NCBI RefSeq assembly: GCF_019704315.1
Contig: NZ_AP024597.1
Coordinates: forward strand, 2,326,001-2,390,000
Direction of reading: 5' to 3'
DNA: 64,000 nucleotides
From: Stygiolobus caldivivus
Lineage (GTDB): Archaea > Thermoproteota > Thermoprotei_A > Sulfolobales > Sulfolobaceae
Each line of letters begins with the position of its first letter. The first letter of the stretch is position 1. The notes under the pieces are model-generated. The model had not been told where the DNA came from, searched no databases, and was given only the letters and a program-made list of their open reading frames with translations. This document shows, piece after piece, positions 1 through 9,233 of the stretch. A program made the position numbers and the translations under genes.

Positions 1-1094
1 GCCTCCCAACCGTTCACATAACCTGCTGCTGGAGTTATTGCTACTAACCCGGTTATTGCACCAGAAGTAGCACCTACCAGCGTAGGTTTCTTGAAGAATG
101 CCATATCCATTAACATCCATGCTATAGCACTAGCTGCTGTAGCTATATTAGTGTTCAATACCGCTATTGCAGCGTCTATAGTAGCTCCGCCCGGGTCACC
201 GCCGTTAAACCCGTCCCAACCCAACCATATGAGCCCTGCACCGGCAAGGACTAGCGGTAAACTGTGGGCCTCGAGTTTCCTTTCGCTAGCCAACCTCGGG
301 CCTACAGCCAGCGCTGCAGCCAAGGCACCTACACCCGCATCTACATGTATTACGTATCCTCCGCTGAAGTCTACAGCTCCTAATTGGTTCAACCAACCCC
401 CAGCGAATAACCAGTAAGCTACCGGGCTGTAAACTAACAGAGACCAAAGCGGTACGAATATCATCCATGCCTTAAAGTTCATCCTCTCTAGGACTCCCCC
501 GGCAAGTAGTACTGGCGTGATCGCGGCAAACACGAACTGGAAGAATATATATGTAGATGTAGGTATATCAACTGCGCTTGGCCCTGGGCCATAGATTGTC
601 TGGTGTGCCTCATAACTACCTAGCCATGCGGGTAACGGGTAGCCCAATATACCATAACTCGTATTATTAATATTTATGTGAATAAACGCGGGATAACCGA
701 AACCCGCATTATACCCAGCAATCATCCAGACAATCAATACTGCTGCAAAAGCATAGAATACCATTAAGGCTGAGTTAACAGCGTACTTTTTCTTAGAGAG
801 ACCTGCATAATATAATGCCACACCGGGTACGCTTTGTAGACCTACAAAAGTAGCTGCTGTGAGCATCCACGCATTGCTCCCAGTATCGAGCCAAGACGGC
901 ACGGCGGCAGATGGGTAATCTGCAGTGTGGTTTTCTAATGCTAAAATGGACTGGTTTAACGATTGAATATCGGATGTTATATTAGTTGTTTGTGCTGCAG
1001 TTAAATGTGAAAAAGCAATTACAAAAATTACTATACTCAACGTTATTGTTAGCTTAATTAAGCTTTTTCCATTTAACGAGATCTTTTTAGGCAT
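1..1094 (-). CDS. amt: Ammonium transporter Amt, 5' part (runs off the window)
   Basis: Integral membrane ammonium/ammonia channel of the Amt/MEP/Rh family. I translated the minus strand from the ATG at 1094; the frame stays open to base 1, so about 364 residues are present and the C-terminal part lies outside. Visible family signatures are [18 protein letters not shown] (pore region) and [14 protein letters not shown] hydrophobic segment with a likely signal-peptide cleavage site (HLTAAQ) precedes the core, as in many prokaryotic Amt proteins. Several further hydrophobic helices follow. No GlnB/GlnK gene is visible on this side. An A/T-rich TATA-like stretch (TTTAAG) lies about 20 bases before the ATG. 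The family call is firm; transport direction and regulation are not visible. Confidence 0.93.
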   Translation of the reverse strand, partial: MPKKISLNGKSLIKLTITLSIVIFVIAFSHLTAAQTTNITSDIQSLNQSILALENHTADYPSAAVPSWLDTGSNAWMLTAATFVGLQSVPGVALYYAGLSKKKYAVNSALMVFYAFAAVLIVWMIAGYNAGFGYPAFIHININNTSYGILGYPLPAWLGSYEAHQTIYGPGPSAVDIPTSTYIFFQFVFAAITPVLLAGGVLERMNFKAWMIFVPLWSLLVYSPVAYWLFAGGWLNQLGAVDFSGGYVIHVDAGVGALAAALAVGPRLASERKLEAHSLPLVLAGAGLIWLGWDGFNGGDPGGATIDAAIAVLNTNIATAASAIAWMLMDMAFFKKPTLVGATSGAITGLVAITPAAGYVNGWE

Positions 1095-1344
1095 CAAAAG
1101 TTATTAAACTTAAATTGGTTTTAAGCATTTCTCAGATTTGCACTTAAAGTTTTTAATTTTTTATCGTTAAATAAGAAAACAGTTAAGGGATTCTCAATTA
1201 TAAAATAACCCCCGTATATGAATATTTTTTATTTCAAATGTACTATCTAAAAATATTCAGGTTGAAAAATTTAAACACCACAATACTCACTCTAAAGTCG
1301 AAGGGATAGTAACCAATATAATCATGTGAAAATACACTTATACT

Positions 1345-1878
1345 ATGCAAAAAATATACACTGGACGATATGTGAACGTACCGTTACTTGTCCAAGAGAT
1401 AAATAACATGTTCCTAAGTGAAGGGTGGGAGAGCCAGATCCAACAACTGAGTATGGGAATGATGCAACCGGGTATGCCACAGTATTTTGACTATGAAATA
1501 AGGGCTATGAAGAAAGGACACATGCACCATGTGGAAACAGTAATTGTTAGGGTAAAGGGTATGCCAAATGACTTTACAGTAATAGTTGAGGAAGAACACA
1601 TTGGACCTTTAGGTAGAGAACTTATCAATAGGAGACTGTTCGGAAATATCGATAAACAGATAACTGATGGGCTATTCGATATGCAAATGCCTATGGGAGG
1701 GCAGATGGGGATGTCCACAGGTATGCAACAGCCTATGGCACCACAAATGATGGGACAACCAGCACCCCAAGCCCCAATGCCCCCTGCACAAGCAGGCCAA
1801 GTAAGGTGCCCCCAGTGCGGTAATATGAACCCGCCCGGGGCTAAGTTCTGCCTTAACTGCGGAGCCAAACTAATGTAA
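1345..1878 (+). CDS. Zinc-ribbon protein with N-terminal alpha/beta domain
   Basis: 177 aa of unknown function. Residues 1 to about 110 form a mixed domain (starts MQKIYTGRYVNVPLLVQ) that resembles the starts of the proteins at 11717-12295 and 31305-31694. Residues about 115-150 are a Met/Gln/Pro-rich linker. The C-terminus is a classic zinc ribbon, CPQCGNMNPPGAKFCLNCG, with spacing C-x2-C-x10-C-x2-C. No membrane segment is seen. Such ribbons in Sulfolobales often sit on adaptor or regulator proteins (for example ArnA), but this protein has no FHA domain, so the role here is open. Confidence 0.85.
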   Translation: MQKIYTGRYVNVPLLVQEINNMFLSEGWESQIQQLSMGMMQPGMPQYFDYEIRAMKKGHMHHVETVIVRVKGMPNDFTVIVEEEHIGPLGRELINRRLFGNIDKQITDGLFDMQMPMGGQMGMSTGMQQPMAPQMMGQPAPQAPMPPAQAGQVRCPQCGNMNPPGAKFCLNCGAKLM

Positions 1879-1993
1879 GTGTAGGAAAGGAAAAAAGAAT
1901 TTTTAAGCTATATTTTTCCGATCAATCCCAAGTATCGAATAAAGTTTTTCTCCATTCCGGTTAGGAAAGCCGTGAGTAAAGTAAAAAATGTTT

Positions 1994-2080
1994 TCACGAC
2001 TTGTACCCGCAGTTCATGCAGGACTTGGCGTTGGGCAGGTTTTAAGTACCGCAGTCGGGACACAAGGACAGTAAGTATTG
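1994..2080 (-). pseudogene. Relic zinc-ribbon tail in frame with the upstream gene
   Basis: Reading on in the frame of the 2081-2764 gene past its TAA gives QYLLSLCPDCGT, then TAA (2042-2044), then NLPNAKSCMNCGYKS and a TGA at 1994. With the stop counted as one residue, the cysteine spacing is exactly C-x2-C-x10-C-x2-C, the same as in the intact ribbon of the 1345-1878 gene. I infer that this gene once ended in a zinc ribbon and has lost it through two nonsense changes, unless stops are read through. Confidence 0.65.
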
Positions 2081-2764
2081 TTACGAATTCCCTACCAATA
2101 TGAACCACACGCTGCTGACCTGCGCGGTATTGCCCAACTCTCTATTTACTGTGATCTGTACTTGGTACATATTGTCACCTATTTTTTGCACAAAAGCCGT
2201 TAGATAGAATGACGATTCGAAAAAGCCTACAGACGAAAACGACACCTTGTACGTTTTACCTTCGTAAGTCACTAGATAGTTGTAAATTGTTCCGCCCGTG
2301 TAGGTTATCGACTTGTTCATCGGCAAACTTTGGACTACTATGCCATCAACACTAGTTCTTTCCGGCGCGAAGCTCAGATTGGACTCAGCGTCGTAGATGT
2401 GTACGACTACGTACCTATAAACCGTGTGGTTTACGGACAAAGTAGTCCCATTTATAATCGTAGCATTCATTATGAGCATTTTGGAGAAGTTATCAATTGA
2501 GATATAAGAAGTATCGTTCTTCTCTAGCGCATCCAGGTAGATGTCTTTAGCTTCTTCTATAATTTTCTTCAATTCGCCTTCAGTTATAGTAGTATTTGTG
2601 CTAACATTATCATTATTAATATTAATATTAGTAGTAGCTGCATGGGTACTTGCGGCTTGTCCTTCATGGTTTGAGACGTTAAAAACAGTAAAGTATAGAG
2701 CAGTAAAAGCAGCGAGGGCGATAATAACGATGAAAAACGAGAGAAGGAGCTTATTGTAAGTCAT
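2081..2764 (-). CDS. Membrane-anchored extracellular protein, unknown
   Basis: About 227 aa from the ATG at 2764. An upstream start at 2806 is possible, but GGTGGTC lies just before 2764 and the N-terminus MTYNKLLLSFF then leads directly into the membrane helix. One hydrophobic helix (about residues 7-30) is followed by an Asn/Thr-rich region with many N-glycosylation sequons and then a beta-rich part, as expected for a protein anchored in the membrane and facing the pseudoperiplasm. The reading frame ends with TAA at 2081. In the same frame beyond it lies a zinc-ribbon relic (separate entry), so the present stop may be secondary. No family is recognised. Confidence 0.7.
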   Translation of the reverse strand: MTYNKLLLSFFIVIIALAAFTALYFTVFNVSNHEGQAASTHAATTNININNDNVSTNTTITEGELKKIIEEAKDIYLDALEKNDTSYISIDNFSKMLIMNATIINGTTLSVNHTVYRYVVVHIYDAESNLSFAPERTSVDGIVVQSLPMNKSITYTGGTIYNYLVTYEGKTYKVSFSSVGFFESSFYLTAFVQKIGDNMYQVQITVNRELGNTAQVSSVWFILVGNS

Positions 2765-2806
2765 CGTGACCACCAAATTGAGGGCTAGTTGAACCTGCAG
2801 ATACAT

Positions 2807-3565
2807 ACTGTTTTAGACCTTGGTGATAGCCTAGCGATGTTTGATAAAAATATCCTTTTGAAGAAATGGATGTCCATATATCTATTGGGCATTGAAGGTC
2901 TTCGGGTAACGATAGAGGAGTTCTAGCGATAATAAAGAAGTTATAGATTTTTTGCGTAACATGGCTGGGGTTAGGGCTTCTTATCCCATATTGCCAAGGT
3001 TTATCTGAGCACATAACGGATATCTAGTATTTGCTTCATGTTATAATTTATAAATCCTTTCCATATAATTACATATTGACATTTTTATTTTCTCTAGATA
3101 GATCCATATTCAGTACTTATTCGTGGTCTATATGATGCAGAAAATTATATCTGGGCTCGTTTGGCCTATGGAATTTTAATAGGCTTAGACGCAAAGTCTA
3201 GCACCGAACCATAGCGTGAAGCTCGTCGCTCCACTCCTTAGCTAGATAGCGGTTTGGGCAAGATACTCCAGTCAACGGCGTAATTGTAGTTTCCGCCTTC
3301 AAGTTAGCCCATACTCCGTCCCGTAACTCGTCCGCCTTGCACTCTGGCGCGTTGTTATCCTGACGTTCACGCCCTGGAAGCTCCTTTCCTATTAACGGCA
3401 TCCTAAACACTTCTTTTTTTACCTTTCCCGAGATTATCTTAGGCTTAATCCTATTAAAAATTAGTAATTATTTTAAGTAAGGATAATTCTAATTTAGGCT
3501 AAACACTAACTAATAAACTTGCCTTTAGAGTAAGCTTAAATTGCGTGCTTGATATGAGCTTGTAA
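2807..3565. other. Spacer with a possible decayed coding remnant (3198-3410, minus)
   Basis: No convincing intact gene. A 70-codon minus-strand frame at 3198-3410 is GC-richer than its surroundings and has coding-like composition (RQDNNAPECKADELRDGVWA, ending HAMVRC). It may be the C-terminal remnant of a transposase or other accessory gene, but I cannot assign it. The rest is AT-rich. Confidence 0.3.
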
Positions 3566-3976
3566 ATGAAAGGAGTAATTGTCGGAATAGTTGTGTTATT
3601 AATTGTAGTAGGAGCTTTATACTATCTATATACCAACGGTTATTTCTACACCGTGAATATTAACGGGGTTTACATAACATATCAAAATAACTTTCTAATT
3701 GAATCCATACAGACAAGTTATACCAATACGTCATTATCACTGCACGGAGGCGAAACATTTGTAATAACCCTTACAACGAAAGACAACGGTCTACTTCCAG
3801 TTAAGATAACCGGGATTAACGTATCTAAGCCCTTCAGTATTGTGAACACAGCACCATCTTTACCGGTTACGATAAGTCATGGTCAAAACATGACTTTTAC
3901 AATTACGGTCAAGGCACCAATGGAATCTTATACTGGCTCTCTACAAATTTATATAAATGGTACAAAAGTTTTATAA
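3566..3976 (+). CDS. Small membrane-anchored surface protein
   Basis: 136 aa. Residues 2-22 form one hydrophobic helix (VIVGIVVLLIVVGALYYLY). The rest is beta-rich and Thr/Asn-rich with several N-x-S/T sequons (NTS, NMT, NGT). This fits a type-II-like anchor with a small immunoglobulin-like or jelly-roll domain outside the cell. The ATG at 3566 begins directly at the helix. It is followed by a long empty AT-rich region. No family recognised. Confidence 0.75.
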   Translation: MKGVIVGIVVLLIVVGALYYLYTNGYFYTVNINGVYITYQNNFLIESIQTSYTNTSLSLHGGETFVITLTTKDNGLLPVKITGINVSKPFSIVNTAPSLPVTISHGQNMTFTITVKAPMESYTGSLQIYINGTKVL

Positions 3977-4916
3977 TAATCTTTAATTTATATATTATAA
4001 TTTAATAACTTTTTATCTTATTTTTAAATATTATATACTCTTAAATGTTAAATCTGTTAATATTAATGTAGAAAGAAATAATAATTTGATTAACTATATT
4101 TTCTTATTACCTCTGCGTTTCCTATAATATTTATGTTTTAATTTCTATTCCTAGCTCCTCGTATCCCGGGCTGGCTTACCCATTCAGTCTTTTCAATGGA
4201 GCTATATCTCAATTAACTCATTTTCACTGGTAATACCAAGGTCTGGTATTATACGTTTTTTGTGAATGTTCTTTATAAAAGAGATAAAAGAACTATAACT
4301 ATTATAAAAAATACATCGAATAAATATAAAAAACTACTTTAACTATTACAGTATATATAAATATGTTTATCCGACTTTATCTCGCTAGACTTTATCTTAA
4401 CAGTTTAAGTATCTCTTTGTAATAATTTAGTATAGATAAAAATTCTTTATTGAGTATTTAATACTAAATAGTTATTTCATTTCTGGGCTATCTCAAGGGT
4501 TATTTATTCAACGAGTAATATCAATTACAATATTACCACGATTAGCATTATAAATATAGAATATTAAAAATATTTTAACTATGTAATATGGTATATATTA
4601 TACGTATTTATTCCATGTGATTTAATGCTGATTCATAATTTAAAAACAGCCTAATATCAAATATATTCTATGTTTATACCACATAAATTTATAATAATTA
4701 CAACATTAAAATTACAATTATTTTTATGTCTTCCTATTTGATAAGTATATTTATTATATTACTGTTTAGCCCCAAAAGTGAAAATAGTCTTAGATAGGGG
4801 ATTGGTATATTGCTGGTTTTAGCATAGTTGACAAGGTTAACTCCTTAATGAAGTGGCTTTCCCTTATCTTTATAAACAAGTTAATGCTTTTTACCTCTCT
4901 AAAGACATAACAGTAT
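3977..4916. other. AT-rich spacer, no gene seen
   Basis: About 940 bases without a supported gene. The only clear structure is the hairpin at 4231-4251. A TATA-like box (TTTATAAA, 4869-4876) near the end probably serves the next gene. Confidence 0.6.
4231..4251 (+). terminator. Hairpin followed by T-rich tract
   Basis: Perfect 8-bp stem TAATACCA / TGGTATTA around the loop AGGTC, followed within a few bases by a run of six T. It resembles a terminator but lies 255 bases past the nearest plus-strand stop, so it may belong to an unannotated transcript. Confidence 0.35.
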
Positions 4917-5234
4917 ATGGCAATTATCACAAAAAAGATCCATAAGAAAAATGATGGAGGAATTGTTTGGATATCAATTGATGAAGTACCGCCTATCATT
5001 AAAGATACCAGTGTTGTAGACGGTGGGTTTTTTATTAGGATATCTGACGATAAGGGAGATAAAGTAATTAGATTATCAGACCAAGAAGCTATAGATATAG
5101 CACACAGAATAATAGAAGCCTATAAGAGACACATAAATGAATATCCCAGGCTTAGCCAAAAAGCGTATGAAGAGTACAAAAGAAAAAACCAGAACCCATC
5201 AGAAAGTGAAGACATCGATAATGAGGATTTTTAA
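4917..5234 (+). CDS. Hypothetical protein, 105 aa
   Basis: Soluble, charged protein. The N-terminal half looks beta-rich (IVWISIDEVPP, GGFFIRISDD). Residues about 60-90 form a helix (QEAIDIAHRIIEAYKRHIN), and the tail is acidic and probably disordered. A TATA box about 41 bases upstream (4869-4876) gives a short leader. It stands alone between two non-coding regions, directly upstream of the RNA candidate at about 5323. I do not recognise the family. Confidence 0.65.
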   Translation: MAIITKKIHKKNDGGIVWISIDEVPPIIKDTSVVDGGFFIRISDDKGDKVIRLSDQEAIDIAHRIIEAYKRHINEYPRLSQKAYEEYKRKNQNPSESEDIDNEDF

Positions 5235-5322
5235 CATAATGTGGATTTGGGGCTGAAGCCTCCTTCAGCGATGAATACCTCCTTATAGAAACGTTTTTAT
5301 ACTTTTTTGACCTTGCATGTGA

Positions 5323-5530
5323 GGGCTAGGTCCTGACCTAGAGATTGGGGGGATCCTTTAGCCTGTAGAGAGAAAACCACCGTAACCACACACGGGACAT
5401 TACAAAACGGTACCGTTAGGTGACCTCGGCAGCGGGCGAAGGGGTTCGAGGTTTCTCTGGGTAACAGGGAACCTTTATCGCTAGATGGAAGTGCTCCGTC
5501 CGCGAGGGCTTGGCAGTCCACCTGCCGAGC
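5323..5530 (+). ncRNA. Candidate structured non-coding RNA, unassigned
   Basis: A GC-rich island in AT-rich DNA with its own promoter-like TATA stretch (TTTTTATA near 5295-5302) about 26 bases before the GC-rich start. Structures seen: CTAGGTC / GACCTAG (5326-5341); a closing long-range stem CTCGGCAG (5425-5432) with CTGCCGAG (5522-5529); inside it a 10-bp hairpin TTCTCTG / CAGGGAA extended by AGG / CCT with loop GGTAA (5449-5474); a short stem capped by GCGA near 5501-5504; and the self-complementary AACGGTACCGTT. No open frame convinces on either strand. I looked for SRP RNA and RNase P signatures and could not place them securely. Predicted length is about 205-210 nt. Strand is chosen from the TATA position and the GNRA loop. 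Confidence 0.5.
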
Positions 5531-5627
5531 TTAACTCAGTACTTACCGTTTACATTATACAAGTTAGCGTATGTTTTATCAATCGTTCAGAAAAAATTTT
5601 TAAGATAGTAAATACTAAAATAAGTAT

Positions 5628-5969
5628 ATGGTTTGGAAGGAATTAAAGGACACTATGAAAGAAACCGTAAAGGAGATGGTAGAAACTGGTAAAGAGGTAG
5701 GAAAAGCATCAATGACTGCCTCCTCAGGGATAATAAAGGACGGATTAGAAGTAAGTAAACAAGTTGCTAAAGCCTCCATAGAGTTAGGTAAAACAGCAGA
5801 AAAGGAATTTAAAGGCACGACCAAAGAAGCTGTATATGTTACAAGAGACCTAATCAGCGAGTTTAAGGACAATGCTAAAGACGCATTGCAAGGTCCTATA
5901 AGGGAAATGAAAAATCTGGGAGAAAGAGAAGAAAAGAGAGAAGAAAATAAGGAGAAAGAGAAGAAATAA
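5628..5969 (+). CDS. Lys/Glu-rich amphipathic helical protein (LEA/apolipoprotein-like)
   Basis: 113 aa, almost entirely helical and very rich in Lys, Glu and Thr, with repeated patterns such as MKETVKEMVETGKEVGKA and KQVAKASIELGKTAEKEF. It ends in a highly charged tail. The 11-residue-like periodicity recalls LEA or apolipoprotein-type stress or membrane-surface proteins. This is a composition argument, not homology. The TATA-like TTTTTAAG at 5597-5604 implies a leaderless transcript starting close to the ATG. It follows the RNA candidate on the same strand and converges with tenA. Confidence 0.7.
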   Translation: MVWKELKDTMKETVKEMVETGKEVGKASMTASSGIIKDGLEVSKQVAKASIELGKTAEKEFKGTTKEAVYVTRDLISEFKDNAKDALQGPIREMKNLGEREEKREENKEKEKK

Positions 5970-5996
5970 AAACACAGCCCCGCATTTTTTAGATAG

Positions 5997-6650
5997 TTAA
6001 AGTTTGAACGGGAACTTTTCCATTTTATACGCAGAGTCCCAGAACATGAACTCGAACATTGATGCAAGTCTGAAATGCCTTTTAACCTCTAGCTCCTGCT
6101 CATGTGTCAGTTCAAAACTGTTTACTATATCAATAACGGCCTTAACGCCTTTTTCGTATTCCTCCCCTCCGTAGGTCTCTATCCACCTCTGGTATAGCTT
6201 ATTGGGACTCCCCTTTTTTACCAACTCTTTCCCCACTTCCATGTATATCCAATAACACGGCAGTACCGCACTTACCCCCTCGTAATAGGGCCGTGAGAAG
6301 ACAACAGAAGTTATGTAAGAAGTGTAAAGTAGGTTAGTAGGAGATATTTCTACTTTCTCAGGGTCTATTTTCCACTCTGAAAAAAAGTACTTATGTAACT
6401 CTTTTTCGACCTCCATTGCGTGAGTGATATGAGTCGCGAAGAGGAGTGTCTGTTCCTGCTCTAAAGCTTTAGCGGAAAGTACAGCTAAAGCCCTAGAAAA
6501 CGACTTTAAGTAATGGTAATCCTGAACGATATAGTACTTGAACTTTTCCTCTTCTAGCGTCCCGTCAGTTAGACCTTGTATGAAAGGGTGAGACAATATC
6601 CCTTGATAAATGTCCTTTATTTCGTCCCAGAGTACTTGGCTCCTACTCAT
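5997..6650 (-). CDS. tenA: Thiaminase II / TenA family protein
   Basis: 217 aa, the usual TenA length. TenA hydrolyses aminopyrimidine products of degraded thiamine (salvage) in the cytoplasm. Diagnostic segments: [12 protein letters not shown] near the start, [16 protein letters not shown] with the substrate Asp, [11 protein letters not shown] near residue 129 carrying the catalytic Cys (so the TenA_C subclass), [10 protein letters not shown], and the C-terminal [14 protein letters not shown] with the active-site Glu. All key residues appear present. No other thiamine gene is next to it; it converges with the helical protein gene at 5628-5969 with only 27 bases between. Confidence 0.93.
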   Translation of the reverse strand: MSRSQVLWDEIKDIYQGILSHPFIQGLTDGTLEEEKFKYYIVQDYHYLKSFSRALAVLSAKALEQEQTLLFATHITHAMEVEKELHKYFFSEWKIDPEKVEISPTNLLYTSYITSVVFSRPYYEGVSAVLPCYWIYMEVGKELVKKGSPNKLYQRWIETYGGEEYEKGVKAVIDIVNSFELTHEQELEVKRHFRLASMFEFMFWDSAYKMEKFPFKL

Positions 6651-7890
6651 TCTCAGAGTACTTTAGTCAAACATGCTTATATCCCTATTATAATAAAATC
6701 ATCTCGTGGATAATTTTAGCTAAGATAGGCTTGGGATTTCGTAAATTAGTACCGCATGGCAACTATTAAGGAAGACAAAATAAAATTAGGAGGGGGTGAC
6801 CCGTGGCGGAATTAGAAATAATTAGATGCAAGGATAAGTTACGCCACGGGTAAACAATAGCCTGCTTTTTAACACATCTACTCCTGCAACCGGGATCTTT
6901 AAGTTTACTCACCCTTATGTTTTATTTCGGGCTTAGGGCCAAACTTCCGGTACTGTTTCGAGGCAGACAAGCTCCTCCTGGGGCTTTGCTCCCAAAGGAG
7001 TTTAAGGCCTCCACCAGTCATGTCCATATTACTCAGGCTTAGCTATTACGCTTTATGTAAGGCGATAAATCACTTGTCAACATAAGCTACAATATCCTAC
7101 TTAACTTGCTCTTTGACGCAACCTAACTTATGGACGTCCTTTCACACCTTTACAATATATATTCCAAAGGGTTTTACGCAAATTTCACGGTTTGTCGGAG
7201 ACCGTTAGAGCAGTTGATGACCTTGGGTTAGATATAGAGTAATCTTCTAATAAAATTTGATCGGAAGAATTTTGTTTAACTTACAGTTATTTTTACTTAA
7301 TGGGTAAATCGTTTCAGAGCTATCTCTTTTCCCCACTATCCGTGGGTTATACCCAAGTTAAGTATTACTTTCAACTCTGGATATGGTAGAGTATACCTCT
7401 ATTTCATCTGGAGTCGAGGAGTTTTTACTTCTCTTTATAAAGATAACATAATACTCTGTCAAGTTAACTGCAAATTAACTGAACAAAATGGCGTAACCTT
7501 GTCGAACACCGTAGATTGTCAAGTCACCATATAAGATCATTAAAATTACCCTAAAAATAAGCATTTGTGGAGTTCAACTGGAATAGCAATTTTAGGTTAT
7601 ATTTATGGAAATAATTGTAATTCTACTAAATACAACATTTTTTGTCAATTATATCCGATAAAGTGAAGATTTAATGAATTTTTATCATATCAAGAAAACA
7701 TATAACGTGAGAATTAACGTGTATAGACTCTAGACTAATGTATTTTTTCATTATTAAAAATAAATAAGGAAGGAAGAAAATAACATAATTGGAAAAGAAA
7801 AGTAAAGCCTAATACTAAAAGGGATCCCTCAGCAAATTCTAAATTAAAATAAGGCATAAAAACAGCGTGCAACTGCGTAATAACGTTCAA
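6651..7890. other. Long spacer with inverted repeats and decayed sequence
   Basis: No intact gene. It holds a 10-bp inverted repeat (6799-6851) and a compound hairpin (6972-7000: CTCCT / AGGAG enclosing GGGGC / GCTCC). Around 7110-7240 short plus-strand open stretches interrupted by stops (DVLSHLYNIYSKGFYA) look like a decayed gene that I cannot identify. The remainder is AT-rich. Confidence 0.5.
6799..6851. repeat. 10-bp inverted repeat with 33-nt loop
   Basis: ACCCGTGGCG at 6799-6808 pairs perfectly with CGCCACGGGT at 6842-6851. It is GC-rich in AT-rich DNA, so it could be an RNA hairpin, a regulatory structure or the relic end of a mobile element. No promoter for it is clear. Confidence 0.45.
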
Positions 7891-8505
7891 TTAACTTTCA
7901 ATCCTAATTCTCGGTAGTTCCCATTTATACTTTATGGCTAGTACACGTATAGTTAAAGCCAGCAAAAAACTTACTGTAGTAGCCAATAGGTCAGAATAGC
8001 CTAAATAACGTAGAGCATAATAAATTACAGACCCTAAGATCGCGACAGTCGCATAAAAGTCCTTTGTAAGGACTAGTGGAATCTCGTTAGATAACACGTC
8101 CCTTATTACGCCTCCGCCTGTAGAAGTCAAAACTCCGACGGCTACCACTAAAAGGACGTCGCTAGATACTGAGTAAGCTAAAGAAGAACCTGCTGCAGCG
8201 AAAGCCGCCAAGCCTATTGCATCTGCGTATAATAAAGGCTTCTGGACGTGAGAAAAAATTTTGTAAAAGATAAACGTAAATAGACTGGACAGTAGGGCTA
8301 CTGTAGGATAGGGCAAGTAAGTTAAGTTTGTTGGAGGAGTCTTACCAAGGAGCAAGTCTGCTATAATTCCGCCCCCTAATGCTGTAGAAAAGCCGAGGAC
8401 TAGCACTCCCAATAAGTCCATGTTCTTCCTTATGCCTTTTATAGCCCCAGACACAGAGAAAGCCACGATCCCGATATAATTAGTAATGTCGAGTACAAGG
8501 TTCAT
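7891..8505 (-). CDS. TRIC-type cation channel (UPF0126 family)
   Basis: 204 aa with seven hydrophobic segments arranged as two similar halves. Each half carries the glycine-rich kink typical of UPF0126/TRIC: ALGGGIIADLLLG in the first and STGGGVIRDVLSNEIP in the second. Prokaryotic members, including SaTRIC from Sulfolobus acidocaldarius, are trimeric potassium-permeable channels. The start (MNLVLDITNYIG) leads straight into the first helix. It stands alone between two spacers. Confidence 0.9.
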   Translation of the reverse strand: MNLVLDITNYIGIVAFSVSGAIKGIRKNMDLLGVLVLGFSTALGGGIIADLLLGKTPPTNLTYLPYPTVALLSSLFTFIFYKIFSHVQKPLLYADAIGLAAFAAAGSSLAYSVSSDVLLVVAVGVLTSTGGGVIRDVLSNEIPLVLTKDFYATVAILGSVIYYALRYLGYSDLLATTVSFLLALTIRVLAIKYKWELPRIRIES

Positions 8506-8897
8506 TATGGTCTATTAGGCTTGTGGTTTTAGCCGTTATAACATTTACTGAATAAGTTGTGTTAAAAATAAACCCCACAGAAAAATATTTTATCAGGCTT
8601 CAAAAAGCAGGGTCTTTTAATTAACTTATTGAAAGTTTATGTGCAATAAATCTTAAAATATTCTGTTAGTTTTTAGATTTTATACTTAATAAAAATATAT
8701 AAAATGTAAGGATTTTATGTAAACTGTTTCCTTAATTAGATTAGCCAAGGCGTGAATGGTAGATTTATATTTTATAAGTAATGCTAACGCACTAAGCTGG
8801 ATATGCTGTATTCATAGAATAACATAACGAGGATTTTGCACAGTAAAGTTATTTTAAAAGAATTTCTGGAATTACTTTAAAACGGACTTTAGGTTAA
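8506..8897. other. AT-rich spacer, nothing recognised
   Basis: About 390 bases, strongly AT-rich. I see no gene or clear structure. Confidence 0.5.
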
Positions 8898-9233
8898 TTA
8901 CTCTTCACAACGTTCTAATTCTTTTGTTGGCTCGGATCCTTCGCCTATCTGTACTATTAGCAATACTTGGTTAGTGTTATTGTCTTGATTGATAAACGTA
9001 AAAATCTCTCTATCGGGAAAGATCTCATTTACAGCCCTAGTTATTTTCTCAGCATCTTCACATGATGGTACAATAAAGATTATTGATTTAAGAGGTATTG
9101 AACTTAACACTAATCTGAAAAATTTACTATAATCGCTAATTAACGTTTTTGAAAACTGCTTCACTATTAATTTACTTTTATTTATGCCTACTATTCTCAA
9201 TATATCAATAAATTCATCTATCCTAACTGACAT
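8898..9233 (-). CDS. Small protein, paralogue of the 24646-24921 product
   Basis: 111 aa, unknown. The core KSIIFIVPSCEDAEKITRAV followed by EIFTFINQD looks like a beta-alpha-beta unit. It aligns with the protein at 24646-24921 (VKNIVIILPENYDNEIREQI, then SVIVIKSPE): a helix with a D-[YW]-x-KF pattern before the first strand, the same strand-helix-strand order and a similar C-terminal strand. Function cannot be inferred. Confidence 0.65.
   Translation of the reverse strand: MSVRIDEFIDILRIVGINKSKLIVKQFSKTLISDYSKFFRLVLSSIPLKSIIFIVPSCEDAEKITRAVNEIFPDREIFTFINQDNNTNQVLLIVQIGEGSEPTKELERCEE

Noticed and set aside
2751..3014. 87-codon minus frame upstream of the anchored protein
   Set aside because: Overlaps the better-supported gene and its start; composition not coding-like.
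5297..5521. 74-codon minus frame
   Set aside because: It covers the structured RNA candidate; the stems explain the base pattern better than the frame does.
5323..5530. Assignment as SRP RNA or RNase P RNA
   Set aside because: A short stretch (CCTGTA...AAAACC) recalls the SRP 5' domain, but the conserved helix 8 bulge sequence and usual length of about 300 nt are missing; RNase P conserved regions could not be placed.
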